Of a DNA stretch of 64,000 bases, positions 47,357 to 58,879 are shown piece after piece (positions within the stretch are counted from its first letter, which is position 1; each line of letters opens with the position of its first letter). Origin of the DNA: Oxytricha trifallax (Eukaryota; Ciliophora; Spirotrichea; Sporadotrichida; Oxytrichidae); assembly GCA_000711775.1 (NCBI GenBank), contig ARYC01000201.1, forward strand, positions 120,356-184,355. Reading direction: 5' to 3'. The notes below the pieces were generated by a model. That model was given only the letters and a program-made list of their open reading frames with translations, was not told the DNA's origin and ran no database searches. Made by a program: the position numbers and the translations under genes.

Positions 47357-47961
47357 GTAGTGCTCCCCAAAGGGGGCAAGAATAATTATAATAACCATAT
47401 TCTTTCATATATTTAAATTTACCAAAAATAAATAATTATTTTATTTAGTCATACAGTCCCTAAATTACGAATTCTCAGTATCACATGTTTCAAAGCATTA
47501 TATTATTACTACAAATTAATTAAAATAAAGAATAAAAAAGATAAATTTGTAAGAGATAATATATAATTCGATCTGACTTTTTATCTTAATTAATGTTTTA
47601 AAAAATATTTTATGCTAATTTATTAGCATTAGTTTCATCAGAAATAATTTATTGTTTACTATCTGATGCACTTTAACTTTGAGAAAGCTGTACTATAGAT
47701 CATTGTAAAATATAAAACATTAATTAAGATAAAAAGTCAGATCGAATTATATATTATTTCTTACAAATTCATCTTTTTTATTCTTTATTTTAATTAATTT
47801 GTAGTAATAATATAATGCTTTGAAACATGTGATACTGAGAAATTATAATTTAGGGACTGTATGATTAAATAAAATAATTATTTATTTTTGTTTGGTAAAT
47901 TTAAATATATGAAAGAATATGGTTATTAAAATTATTCTTACCCCCCTGTGGAGAGCACTAC
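47357..47961. mobile_element. MITE/foldback element, 605 bp, about 240-bp inverted arms
   Basis: GTAGTGCTC at the left end and its complement at the right; the arms match for about 240 bp (for example AAAAAGTCAGATCGAATTAT inside) around a loop of about 110 bp. No ORF. G/C runs near both tips (GGGGGC / CCCCCC). Confidence 0.75.
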
Positions 47962-48336
47962 TCTTTTGTTGTTCTGCATGAGTAGTTTCAAAGGTTAATC
48001 TGATATATAAATTTGTTTGTTATTTAATTATAAAAGTGATTATTAACTTAACTAAAATAACTTAAATGGGGTTTAAAATTAAAGATGAAAATATCTGGGA
48101 AAATTAATGGAAAATTAATATCTTTGCAAAATGTAGTTATTAAATTGTAAAAAAAATTAAAATTTATGATTATAAAATTTTTTAATTTGTAATGATTTAA
48201 AATTCAAATTATGTTTTAGGATCATAAATTTTCAAACTAGAAAAAATCATCCTCTAAAATAACTAAAAAATATTGAATATTCAAATTAAAATTTATAATT
48301 TTATTTTGAGAACTATTTATTAGAATTATATATATG

Positions 48337-48402
48337 TTAGATGTAAGCTTTGACATAGTGAACATCCTTGCCCTTTTTCATCAAATTTTCACGCATTCTT
48401 AA
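48337..48402 (-). pseudogene. Orphan DUF1295 fragment
   Basis: Minus frame RMRENLMKKGKDVHYVKAYI aligns with [20 protein letters not shown] of copy A. No neighbouring parts of a gene are present, so it is a relict of a further copy. Confidence 0.65.
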
Positions 48403-48799
48403 AAATATTTCAATATTTTATTATTTCTTTATAAATTTATAGCAATGCAAATTGCCATTATCAACACAATGTAATTAAAACACTTAAAAATAATGATGTA
48501 AATTTTTTTTAATTTAATTTGTATTCGATTTTACTTAATTAAAAATTAAACATTAAAATAATTAATGTATAGGCTATATAATTTAAATATATTCTTTGTT
48601 ATAAATTTATATTTTTTATTTGCACTCTTATATTTTAATTATTTATATCTTGAAGAAAAAAAAGATTTATTTTTATAGTAATTCAAAACAAAAACCCCAA
48701 TTTTTTCATAATTGAATTTAATTTCTTGAACCTTTTTGTTAATTTTGTAATAAAACCTTATAATATTCAATCAAAAGTTGGTAAAAATATCAATTTTAA

Positions 48800-49231
48800 G
48801 CTGAGTTATCAAAATATTGTAATGAAAGAAATTTAGTAAAATCAAAATAATTTCATAAATCCATTTATTGAACTTCTATACTTAGTTATTTTCTATGCTT
48901 ATCATTTATAAACTTGATATTTATTTACACAAAGAAATATTTAAATTGTGTGGCTATATTTCTCTGATTTTTACTAGAAAATAATGTGATATTAATCATC
49001 TTAGATTACTATGAATAAGCATTCAACTAGATGATTAATACTTCAGACTATAATTTTTTAATTAATATTTATGAAAAAATTTTGAACATTTAATAAATCA
49101 AATAAAACAGAAAAATATATTGGAGACATATAATTTTTTAAATTATAATTTCTTATAATTAACTATAATTTCATCGATACTTTAGTCTATAATAGGTTGA
49201 CTCTAACGGCCTCTATTCATTGCTTTCATTC
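48800..49231. repeat. Direct repeat, copy 2 (matches 40985-41391)
   Basis: Same sequence as copy 1 at about 85% identity. Its right end carries the C-terminal coding segment of DUF1295 copy C. Confidence 0.75.
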
Positions 49232-51857
49232 TCATTATATCATCATTTTATTAATAACTTTGTGATTGTTAATTAGAATTATTGTGAAATTACTAATAAA
49301 ATCCTTGATATAATTTTATGTTAAAATTTTCAAGTTATTATTAATCAGTAAATTCAAGCAATATAAACTTCATTAACTTACATAGCTACGTTATTATTAT
49401 TACTATACTACTTCTAGCTTAAACTATTCATATTATTTAAATATCATATTAATTATTTTAAAATATGATTGTTGTAAAGAATCTTCATTCGACATTTAAT
49501 TCAAACTATTATTTAATATAAAACCATTAAATGTGTTATTTTGAGGTATTCTTAACATAGTTGTAATTTCTTGCTGATTGCTACTCTCAAATCTGTTAAG
49601 TTTATCGTTACTATACTATGCATTTGTGTTATACTTTTGTAATTCTATGTTACTATTCAATTGAGTTGAGAGTTATTTTTGCTGTAAACCTTGAATTTTG
49701 ACGGTTGAGTGTTTCTTCAAAGATTGTGATGGATTTTTCATGTTCTCCTCGTTACTAAATTATAAAAATATAACAAAAATGTTAAAAAGTGTATGGATAT
49801 AAATTAGATACAATTAGAATTTAAGGGGGGGAAGTAGGATAAATAAAAAATAATTACTGCTGCCACTGCTTGATCTTTTAGTGAATGAGGCGATATCTAG
49901 GTTATCTTTTTCGTACCTCGAAGACTCTAAATCCTTTAGTATCTCTCAAAATTAAAATTATAATAATTTCATTAAAAAACCCAATTCTTTAAAGTTTTCA
50001 TTTATATTTCTTAATAACATTTTTACTTTATAAAACTATGATTGATTTCATTTATATTAACTATAAATCTACACTCTTGATGTTGAACGATCTAGAGAGT
50101 TTAAGTCTTCATCTTAAAGTTTAAATGTAAACCAGGGTATGAAGCAGTTAGTTTATTTCTTGTATGCCTTGAAATCTTCACGGTCTGCGTATTTTTATTC
50201 CAGAATTGGGACCCCTGTAACATAACGCAGCATCAAAGTTTTATTTTAGTATAATAAAATATGTAATTATTTATATCTAGTAAGTTGCAACTATTGCTGA
50301 GACCATGGTAATCCATCCCCATTAAATAATAATAAATATTAAAGATAATAACTTCTAAATATTTAAAAATTTAATTGATTAATATTAATTTAATTAGACT
50401 TGGCAGGCTATAATGTAGATGCCCCACCACATCAAGGCTTCTCCAAAGAGGTTTGGGTGTCTGGAATATCTCCAAAGACCTGAAGTCAGCAATTTACCCT
50501 TGTTCAGTCTGTTCTTTTTGAATACCATTAACTGCAGATCTGCTGTTATTAATCAAAATAAACAGATTAATTTAATTAATTAAACTAATTTAATTATAAA
50601 TATATAAAAAGCTATATTATTTCATTATGATATACCTTTAAATTTCGAATTATTATTGATGATATATACTTACACTGCTAATAATATTCAAATGATTATA
50701 TTAAATATTTTCAATAATTTATATATTTATTTAACAATACCTCGATTATAAACCCAATAACCCAGATAGCGGATCCAATAAAATCTCCCCGAGTTAGACC
50801 TTCTTTTGAGTACATTGTGACAAACAAAGTTGAACTATTAATTAATTTCTGATAAACATAATTTATTATAAAAATGCTAAATTCATGATAAAATTAGTAT
50901 ATTAAGATATAAGATATATAAATAATAAAAAAATATTATTAAATTATGAAAATTTAAAAATATATCAAAGGAAATTGAAATTTACTATATTTTTAAAAAA
51001 TTGTATAAAAAGAATTAAGACTATTATAAAAATTCTTAAACAAGTAGATTTATTTATTCTAATAAATCAATTGCCTGAATAAGATAATATTAATCATCTT
51101 TAAAAGACATTAATTATTTAAACTAAATATGGAAAAATTAAATTATAAATTAATTTATATTTATTTTCATTTTAAAGGTTACAATAATTTATTTATCTGT
51201 ATATATCTATATAATAAATTTGGCATTATAAACAGCTTGTGGCAAGAATATAAAGACAAAAGCTGATGCATAGTAAAATAATTTGCCTTTTTTCATCCAT
51301 TTTTATCTCATTTCTGTATACCTCCAATCTTCAAATTATTATTATTCTAGCATTAAAATATTTCATTTTATATTATGTTTTTGTTATTTTATGTTTCTTA
51401 ATTTTAATCTTCACCATTATGCCTGATGAAATTGTTTACTGTCAGTCTAATATAGTATAATAAATTAATTTATGTATATTATGTATAAATTAAATAATTA
51501 TGATGATTTAAATCTAAGAGCCCAAATGAGTACCAACACATTAACAAGTACAGATCTCTCAGAGAAATTTTAAACAATAGTGAGTTGACCTGAATTTTAT
51601 AGTAAGAATATAGCGCCCCATGTTCTATCAACTATGCTGTTGTCCTTTAATTTTTGTGCAATTATGAACAAGATGATATTTTTTCATTATTTTAAAACGT
51701 ATTTTTCATAAAAATATTGAAAAATAACACTAAACAACCTAAAATATGTATTTTTAATGATGTTATAGAGAAATGTGTCAATGAGGAAGCATCGATATGA
51801 TCTATCTTCAATTGTTGAAAAGCTTTTGATATCAAAGTTTGTAGGTGGAAATTCCAT
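49171..51857 (-). CDS. DUF1295 membrane protein, copy C, eleven MDSs
   Basis: ATG 51857 ([14 protein letters not shown]), TGA 49171-49173. Ten IESs were matched with in-frame pointers; their removal leaves 1284 nt = 428 codons exactly. Order: [124 protein letters not shown], then a Ser/Asn/Gln-rich tail ending [12 protein letters not shown]. The usual NYFGE is NLFGE here. DUF1295 proteins are polytopic lipid-modifying enzymes related to sterol reductases; substrate unknown. An earlier TGA at 50048-50050 lies inside the 126-bp IES, so a shorter form would be made if that IES were retained. Confidence 0.88.
49232..49490. other. IES, 259 bp, pointer TTCATTC
   Basis: TTCATTC at 49225-49231 and 49484-49490; joins NSLNQMSNE to SNEQRPLES in frame. 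Confidence 0.7.
49757..49858. other. IES, 102 bp, pointer TTACT
   Basis: TTACT at 49752-49756 and 49854-49858; joins TKRSSSGSS to [10 protein letters not shown]. Contains a run of seven Gs. Confidence 0.75.
49945..50070. other. IES, 126 bp, pointer ATCT
   Basis: ATCT at 49941-49944 and 50067-50070; joins RSTSRVQ to [11 protein letters not shown]. Contains an in-frame TGA if retained. Confidence 0.75.
50241..50286. other. IES, 46 bp, pointer AAGTT
   Basis: AAGTT at 50236-50240 and 50282-50286; joins VSAIVAT to [10 protein letters not shown]. Confidence 0.85.
50325..50396. other. IES, 72 bp, pointer ATTA
   Basis: ATTA at 50321-50324 and 50393-50396; joins YIIACQVQ to WGWITMVSA. Confidence 0.8.
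50549..50739. other. IES, 191 bp, 2-bp TA pointer
   Basis: TA at 50547-50548 and 50738-50739; joins VIGFIIEV to TADLQLMVF. Confidence 0.75.
50859..51234. other. IES, 376 bp, pointer ATAAACA
   Basis: ATAAACA at 50852-50858 and 51228-51234; joins IFLPQAVY to [11 protein letters not shown]. Confidence 0.8.
51334..51413. other. IES, 80 bp, pointer AATCTTCA
   Basis: AATCTTCA at 51326-51333 and 51406-51413; joins NFIRHNGED to WRYTEMRQK. Confidence 0.88.
51450..51516. other. IES, 67 bp, pointer TCTA
   Basis: TCTA at 51446-51449 and 51513-51516; joins LVLIWALR to LTVNNFIRH. Confidence 0.85.
51678..51761. other. IES, 84 bp, pointer ATGAT
   Basis: ATGAT at 51673-51677 and 51757-51761; joins DTFLYNI to [10 protein letters not shown]. 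Confidence 0.85.
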
Positions 51858-53082
51858 TTATTCAGTTATTTTGATGTGAAGAAAATGTACTCTATATATA
51901 GATGTCGGTGAGAACATTTTTAATTGAATTATAATGAGATAATCTTAATAGAATTATTATATTCAAGGGTTTCTAAATAAATTTTATTAATTATAATTAT
52001 AAATCATAAAATACAATAATTTTGTTAATATAATATTATTAAAGTGAGAAAGATGAGTGATTATATAGAATATAAATTACCTGTTATTTTAAATCTGCGA
52101 TGAGCAATAATATATATAATTAAGAATAATAATAAAATTTAGATGCTTTAATTTTCAAAGAAGAGATTAGTAATCTGATTAAAGAGTAATTTTTTTTCAA
52201 ATAATGCATCATAATAAATCAGTCAGGATAAAATACAGAGTCATTTATTTTTAAATTAAACATTTTGTGGATTAAATAAATTCATCTATTATCTATTCTA
52301 ATGCAATATTTATCGGTTATTGCAAAAAATAAAATTTTATATAAAAAAGTTTAAACTGGTAACTTTAAACTTTATTTATTTTATATAAAACTAATAAAAC
52401 TCCAAAACTTTATAAATAGCAAAACTATTATAAAAAATAGATTTAAATTTACAAAATTATTTCATAAAGCGATAAAATTAGCAATCCATGTAATTTCAAC
52501 TTTTTATTTAAAAAAATAAAAGCAATTTAATTTAGCATTTTTAAATATTGATAAAATATAAATTAAACATAATGCATTAATTTGACATCTTATTTTATTA
52601 TCAAATTTGCTGTTCTTTGATATATATCTTTTCTAAAATCTAAAATAAATTCATTTTATAAGATATAAAGGAAATTAATATAAAATAGATTCAAAATCTA
52701 TAAATTATTGCAACATGGGTTATTAATTTTAAACTTAATAATAGTTTAGATTTTAGAATTCCAATTCTATTTCTAATTTATATACCTTCATAGTTTTAGT
52801 TGATATATTTATTTCAACTTTCTTAATTCAAACATTAATTAATTAGATAATATAATAAAGAAAATTCTAGACTACATAAATTTAAATTATTAATTTGTTT
52901 AAAAGATCCATTAAAATTTTTATTTATGATTAAATTGAGAGGTCATTTAAAATAAAAGATTAATAAATTAAATATTTCAGACTCATTAGAAATTAATTGA
53001 AAGCCTCACAATTATCATAGATTTTTGTAAGAACTTATGATTAATGAAATTTCTATACTCATTCTATGATAGTTAATATACA
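51858..53082. other. Non-coding AT-rich DNA
   Basis: Between the start of copy C and the tail end of copy D; no coding segment or clear repeat. Confidence 0.5.
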
Positions 53083-56000
53083 TCATTCCACTACTGACTA
53101 AACTTAACTTCTCCTTTATGTCTATATTGGTATATTTGAATCACTCCCGTTAGAACTTAAAATTACTGTCCTCCCTATCTTTGAAATATTTCTTCTATAA
53201 GTGTCGCTATTATCAAATGTATTTGCAAATTAAGAGGGGCGAGGGTTGTTTCGAGGACTTTTAATATTGATGTTTGAAATTTTAGAATCTGACAAATACT
53301 TGCTTTACTAATTAACTCTTAAAAGGCTAGGATCAAATATAAAATATTTGGAATTCAAAAAGCCTAAAAACTAGATTTGTGTTTAGAATAGGGAAAAATT
53401 ATAATTTTATTTATAAGGCTTTCTTAAGCCCATATTTTAATTTCATCACTTTTTCATAAAAAATAATAATATTTATAATTTAAATGAATTAAAATAATAT
53501 CAACTCTAGAGTTCTTAAAAGATTCATCAGATACAAAACTATCAAGGCTAAACATGGCTTTGTTATTATTTAATGAAACTTTTTCATTTTATATAGGAGA
53601 TTTTAATTTGAATTGGCTTGGATTTTATTCTATTTGACTTGGTTGCACTTTGATAATAATTAATTTTTAAACTACTAAGGTTGATTTTTATCTTACCTTA
53701 AAATATAATTTGACTGTCGGCTTAAGAGATTTTCCAAAAGAATTCTGAAAATCATTGTCAACTTCACCACTTTTTTTGTAAAATTTAGGATAAGAGTGTA
53801 TATATAAAGGATAATTTTAATAAATTCTCAGATTCATATTTTATATTAAATGAAATTTTTAAAAAGAACTTTTTTCATTTTCAAAATCCAGAAATAAAGA
53901 ATTTAAAACAAGAAAATGGAGAAATTATTTTTAAAAAAATGCAAAGGATAAAAAGCTCTCCTAATTAATCCAATTAATTTATTCTCTCTAAAACTAATAA
54001 ACTATATTTCTAAACTCCCACTCTCCTATTAATTTATGTATTTTTTGAATATATTTCTTTATTTACCCCTTCGATTCATAAAAGAGGCTTAATCTGGATT
54101 TTCGGAGTCTTATCTAATTGAGTCTAATTCATTTAGAATCTTAGTTTAATATATAATAAAAAATAAAATCCTGACTCTTGAGGTTTGCTCGAGATCCCCT
54201 GGTTCTTGAGGTTCAGAATTAGACAATTTCTTCTGAAACCAGGGTACTAAACAATTGGTTTATTATTTGTATTCTATGAAATCTATTCTATCTCCAAGTC
54301 TCTGTTCCAGTAAAGGTACTCCGGTCATAAATCTTAATCGGATAGTCATATAAACTATTTATAAAAATATGCCAAATAACTTCAAATAAATTATAAGTAC
54401 AGGTGAGAATACAGTAATAAAACCTAGATATACCTGGCATGCTATAATATATATTCCCCACCACATAAGAATTTCTCCGAAATAGTTTGGATGTCTTGAA
54501 TATCTCCATAACCCAGTTGTTAATAATTTGCCCTTATTTGAAATATTCTTTCTAAAATTCATAAGTTAATTATCAGCCACTATTAAATAGGAAAATTTTA
54601 ATTTTACTCTCAAAATCTTTTGTTATAAATTTTTGAGAGAGTATCTTATATAGTGAAATTTTTACCAATTAAAAATTTAAGGTAATATATAATTAAAATA
54701 CAAAAATTATAAATTATATAATAAAATTTTCCCTTAAATTTGTTAATTAACTATTTAAATCATTTTTTATTTAAATAAATGATCTAAAGGTTATAGAAAC
54801 TCTAGTGTATAAATCGATTTAAAAAAATAAATTTCTGGTAAAAAATATGTTGATAAAATTAAAAAAAGAAAAATTCAGAATTATTTAACTATTGCGAATA
54901 TTCATTCAAAAGTAAATATAAAAAAATATCAAATCACTTATAAATATATATATTTACAAAAATAATCAATTTTTAATTTGGATGCTATCATTATTTAATT
55001 TAATTTAATGATAACTCAATGATAAATCCTATGCCCCATATAGCAAAGCCAATTATATCAAAATAATTAATGCCACTGCGAGTATATATTGTTACAAATA
55101 ATGCAGAAAAATTCAGTAAAACCTCCCAAATAGAATAAAATAATATATGTAATAAAATTATCTTTATTATTAATTAATTTATTTATTTAATAGAGTATGG
55201 AATATATATCAGCATGAATATAAACTAAAATATTTATATTAGGGGTATTTTAAATAAAAGATTAACCCAAATTTATTTTGAGTTTGTTTCAAAGTTTTTT
55301 ATAATTATAAAATATAATTATTTTTAAAAAAATATTAAATGCTTTCATGTAGTAAAAACATTTCCCTGCCTTCATCCATTTTTCTCTCATTTCTGCATAT
55401 TTCCAATTTTCACCATTTCTTCTTTGATAGTTATTTATGGTCGATTATTTATTTACTTTTTTATTTATTTATACTTTCTATTTTAGAATTAACCCCTATT
55501 AAATTATTATTGCTAAATAAGAAAATAATAGTTATAATTTAATTATTTAAAAAAGTTAAGTTGTATGTGTAAAATAAAATCTAAAATAATTTTGAATTAT
55601 TTTGAATAGGATTAAAAAATTCACTGGAATTACACTATTTTTGTACTTTATTTTATCAATTCTTAAAGCAATTTAAATAATTAAGATTGCCGATGTTTAA
55701 TTAATACGATAGGAACATTTTATTAGTCAAAAAATAGAACAGCCAAGAGTATATCTTTATAATTTATTGTCCTGATTCTAGATCTTTTCCTCACCTTATG
55801 AACTGTAATTAAAAATATAATTACTGCTTTAAATATTAATTGTAAATGAAATCGATATTACTCTTGCAATAATGCACAATCTTGCATCATTAAATAAAAT
55901 TAAAAAAAACTTTATATCTTTTTTATGTTAATAGAAATATAATCTAGTAGCCCATGCTATTAGTAGAATAAAGACAAGTATAGATCTCTCATGAAAATTT

Positions 56001-56301
56001 TGCACAATTTATAGTTGAGCAATTAGTCCCATGACAAATATGGGACCAAATGCTATTTCCACTATGCCATTATCTTTAAGAAATTAAGCTACTACATAAA
56101 CTGCTGTGTTGAAAATCATAAATCATATTTTAAATTAAAGCATTTTATTATACCTTAAATTTTTCAAGATTATCTCGTTAATAAAAATAAAAATTTTAAG
56201 TTGAGTATGAATGTATTTGTTATCATTGCGCCATAAACTCTGTCGTTTGAAGTTTTTCTGAATATTAAATTAAATTGTTGTGGAGGGAATTCCATGTTCA
56301 T
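53083..56301 (-). CDS. DUF1295 membrane protein, copy D
   Basis: Start ATG 56301 (MNMEFPPQQFN; the second ATG at 56295 matches copy C's start). Segments on the minus strand: ITNTFILN at 56200, joined by a CAAC pointer to TAVYVVAQFLKDNGIVEI (56110-55945); NWKYAEMREKWMKAGKCFYY (55430-55340); [20 protein letters not shown] (55130-55010); [20 protein letters not shown] and [14 protein letters not shown] (54565-54405); LRFMTGVPLLEQRLGDR and TNCLVPWF (54345-54240); then tail pieces ILNELDSIRQDSENPDQASF (joined by a GATT pointer), DNDFQNSFGKSLKPTVKLYF (53760-53690), AMFSLDSFVSDESFKNSR (53590-53510) and a last piece ending SQVQSVVE with TGA 53083-53085. Most IES borders were not individually fixed. 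Confidence 0.75.
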
Positions 56302-57153
56302 TTTCGAATGTTTTAGAGTAAAATGTTTTGAAGTATAAATTAATATAGTAGTTTACTATTTTTATACATTAAAATTATTCATATCACTGTTTTGTTAATT
56401 TAGCATTAAAATTACATATAAAAGGGGTTTATTAATTTATAGACGTTTTAAAAGATATGTTTTGGGATTTTTTCTGGTAATAATTTTATCTAAGAACTAT
56501 AAAAAAATATATTTTCATTTTTACAAAAATATTAAGCAAAGAAAGTCGACAAAAATATCACTTTTATTATAATTATTTGTTTAATTTAAAGTACTTTATA
56601 TTGCTGAAATATATATTTGGTTGTTTAATAATTGTACTATTCTCTTATAGAAGCCTGTTTTTAATAATTTAATTAATTTTTATTGCGAATAATTTAAAAA
56701 TTTATAAGAACTTTTTAATTTCAAGCAAAATAACAAAAGTATAAAGCAGAAATGATATTATAAAAGAATTAATTCTTAGCTAATTTATATAATTTATATG
56801 AAATATATACTGTTTCTTAAAATTATTAATAATTTCAATGATATTATAAATTGATAAACTTAAAAGTCCAGATTAAATGAAACTTATTAGCATTTAATTT
56901 AATAATATATTTTTAAACCTCTCATAAACAAGAACTATTATGAATTTAAGCAAATTATTAATAAATCAAACAATTTTATATTAAACTTTTTAAGTAATGA
57001 TTTAGTTCGCTTTTTAATCACGATATATTAATGTAAGATTGCATTAAAATTCGGGAAATAAAATGTAATTATATCATTAATTGTTAAAAATTATGAGAGT
57101 TAATTTTTAATGAAAACTAAATTAAATTGCTTTTGTTCGAAATAGAATTTGGT
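56302..57153. other. Non-coding AT-rich DNA
   Basis: No coding segment recognised upstream of copy D. Confidence 0.45.
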
Positions 57154-57312
57154 GGACTTTAATATTGGCGGTACTATTCTATCGCATTTCTGAAGCGAGA
57201 TAAATTGAATTTAATTTTTAAATTAAACTTAACTAAACAAATCACTTAAAAATAAACTCAAGTTATTTTGCTTCAACGATGCGATAGAGGGGTACCGTCA
57301 ATAGTAAAGTCC
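57154..57312. mobile_element. Small MITE, 159 bp, 33-bp imperfect inverted ends
   Basis: Left end GGACTTTAATATTGGCGGTA... and right end its near complement (...TACCGTCAATAGTAAAGTCC), each continuing into TATCGCA/TGCGATA. No ORF. Confidence 0.6.
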
Positions 57313-57458
57313 AGCTGATTTTATATTTTCTATTGTCAAAAACTATATTTTTTTCGGTTTTAAGAAAATCAATTGCCATAAGTTTTAATAGTTAATTTAT
57401 AATTTAATTATAATTTATTTCAAATTAAGACTTTTCTCCACAATATCAATTTAATAAA

Positions 57459-58868
57459 TCAATCTTTTTTGTCAGAAGCTGCATCATAATTCTATTTTGA
57501 TTGGTTGTCCTCAAATTGTTAATCGATTAGGGATTCTTCCTGAGGACTTATATTTCTGTGGAACCATGGAACAAACACGTTTGTTTCTTTCATGTAAACA
57601 TTTTAATTGAATTTATTTAAAATAATGGATGATGATAAAATAATATATTAAGATAAATTCTCCTCAAAATTTTTGAAAAAAAATATAGAAAGTCAGAAAA
57701 ATTATAATAATTAACAGTTTACTTAAGGAATTCAGGATTTTTCTTTTGCTTGCGTTCTAGAAGTGGAACTCCAGACACGAATCTAACTAGAAGTGTTATG
57801 AAGAGAGCGCTATATCAATTTTATTTTTGTCAAATAAAGTAGTCATTAGTCATAGTGTTTTTATTTTTATAAATTGCACTATAGAAGGTCAGGTATCCCT
57901 TGCCAATATTGCAAGAAATAAGATAGATGCCCCACCACATGAGTGATTCGCCAAAGTAGTTTGGATGTCTTGAGTATCTCCACACATTGTGCTTGATAAT
58001 TAATTTGAGATTAATTTAATTCTATAAAATTTGATTTACAAATACTAGATTCTTGATAATCTTTCCCTTGTTTGCGGGGTCTCTCTTGAAGGCATAGAGT
58101 GAAGCATCAGCAGCTGCTTAGAACAAGAATCCAATAATGAATACAGCAGCACCAGCATTTTTTACAAATATTTTCTTATAATGTTTATGGAATTTTATTC
58201 AACAAATTATAATGAATTTACAAAAAGAAACTAGCAATCAATCACAAATATAATATTTTTAAGCATAATCTAAGCCAGTCAATTGTTCATTTTGCTTCAT
58301 GGAATAGAAGCTAACATGGAGGGCAGATGCGTTTACGATCAATGAGAAAAATGCTTGCAACACAAAGATATAGAAGAATGCAGCGAAATAGTATTGTTAA
58401 TACACTTTTAAAGCAATATTAAATCATTTATATATTGTATAATATTTTTACTAATAGAATAGTAGGTCTAACCCTTTTTCTCCCATCTCTTGCGCATAGC
58501 AACATATCTGTAATCTTCCTTGCCTTCGTGTCTCATTGCGATGTGTGTGGAAAGTCTAGCAGCCCATAATGCTAAACTTTGTAAAAAAAAACGAATATAT
58601 TTAATAAAAAATTATCAATCTAAGAATTTTAATCATTCTATCCTAAGTGATTTTATTCCACTCAAAAGTTTATGAGTGAGAAGACTAAGATTGATCTATG
58701 ATTCCAGTTGTTAGACCACCATAGATATGTAAGGTTAGGAATAACAAATAGGAGACCCCACATTATATCTACTATGCCATTGTCTCTCTTCAACTGAGCA
58801 AGTATAAACCAGAGTGCATTGGCGATGAATGGAGTGGATATTGTCACCCAGAATTTTGTAGGGTCCAC
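57459..58868 (-). CDS. DUF1295 membrane protein, copy E (most divergent)
   Basis: Coding begins at or upstream of 58868; the codon there is GTG ([19 protein letters not shown]), so an upstream first segment with ATG was probably missed. Segments: [36 protein letters not shown] (58575-58470); [20 protein letters not shown] (58395-58265); [18 protein letters not shown] and ANKGKI (58165-58045); [18 protein letters not shown] (57990-57880); [18 protein letters not shown] (57810-57725); [15 protein letters not shown] and a short polar tail to TGA 57459-57461. It lacks the long low-complexity tail of C, D and F, so it probably represents the older form. Full IES borders were not all fixed; an AA pointer joins the first two segments. 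Confidence 0.75.
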
Positions 58869-58879
58869 GTAATTATATT

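Larger units (their letters stand above)
46375..49489. other. 3.1-kb interval between matching TTCATT pointers (alternative junction)
   Basis: TTCATT at 46369-46374 and 49484-49489 would join MSNE of DUF1295 copy C to QANNNQSQEDFSS in frame. The interval contains a MITE, a decayed ORF, an orphan DUF1295 fragment and the alternative C end, so this junction competes with the 259-bp IES below and is tentative. Confidence 0.35.

Noticed and set aside
50048-50050. TGA as the end of DUF1295 copy C
   Set aside because: It lies inside a 126-bp IES with an ATCT pointer; removal continues the frame into a tail homologous to that of copies D and F.
51266-51460. Plus-strand Ile/Phe/Leu-rich frame
   Set aside because: Antisense to two copy-C MDSs and the IES between them.
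58866-58868. Start codon of copy E at 58868
   Set aside because: The codon is GTG, not ATG, and the frame stays open upstream; listed only as the left limit of clear homology.
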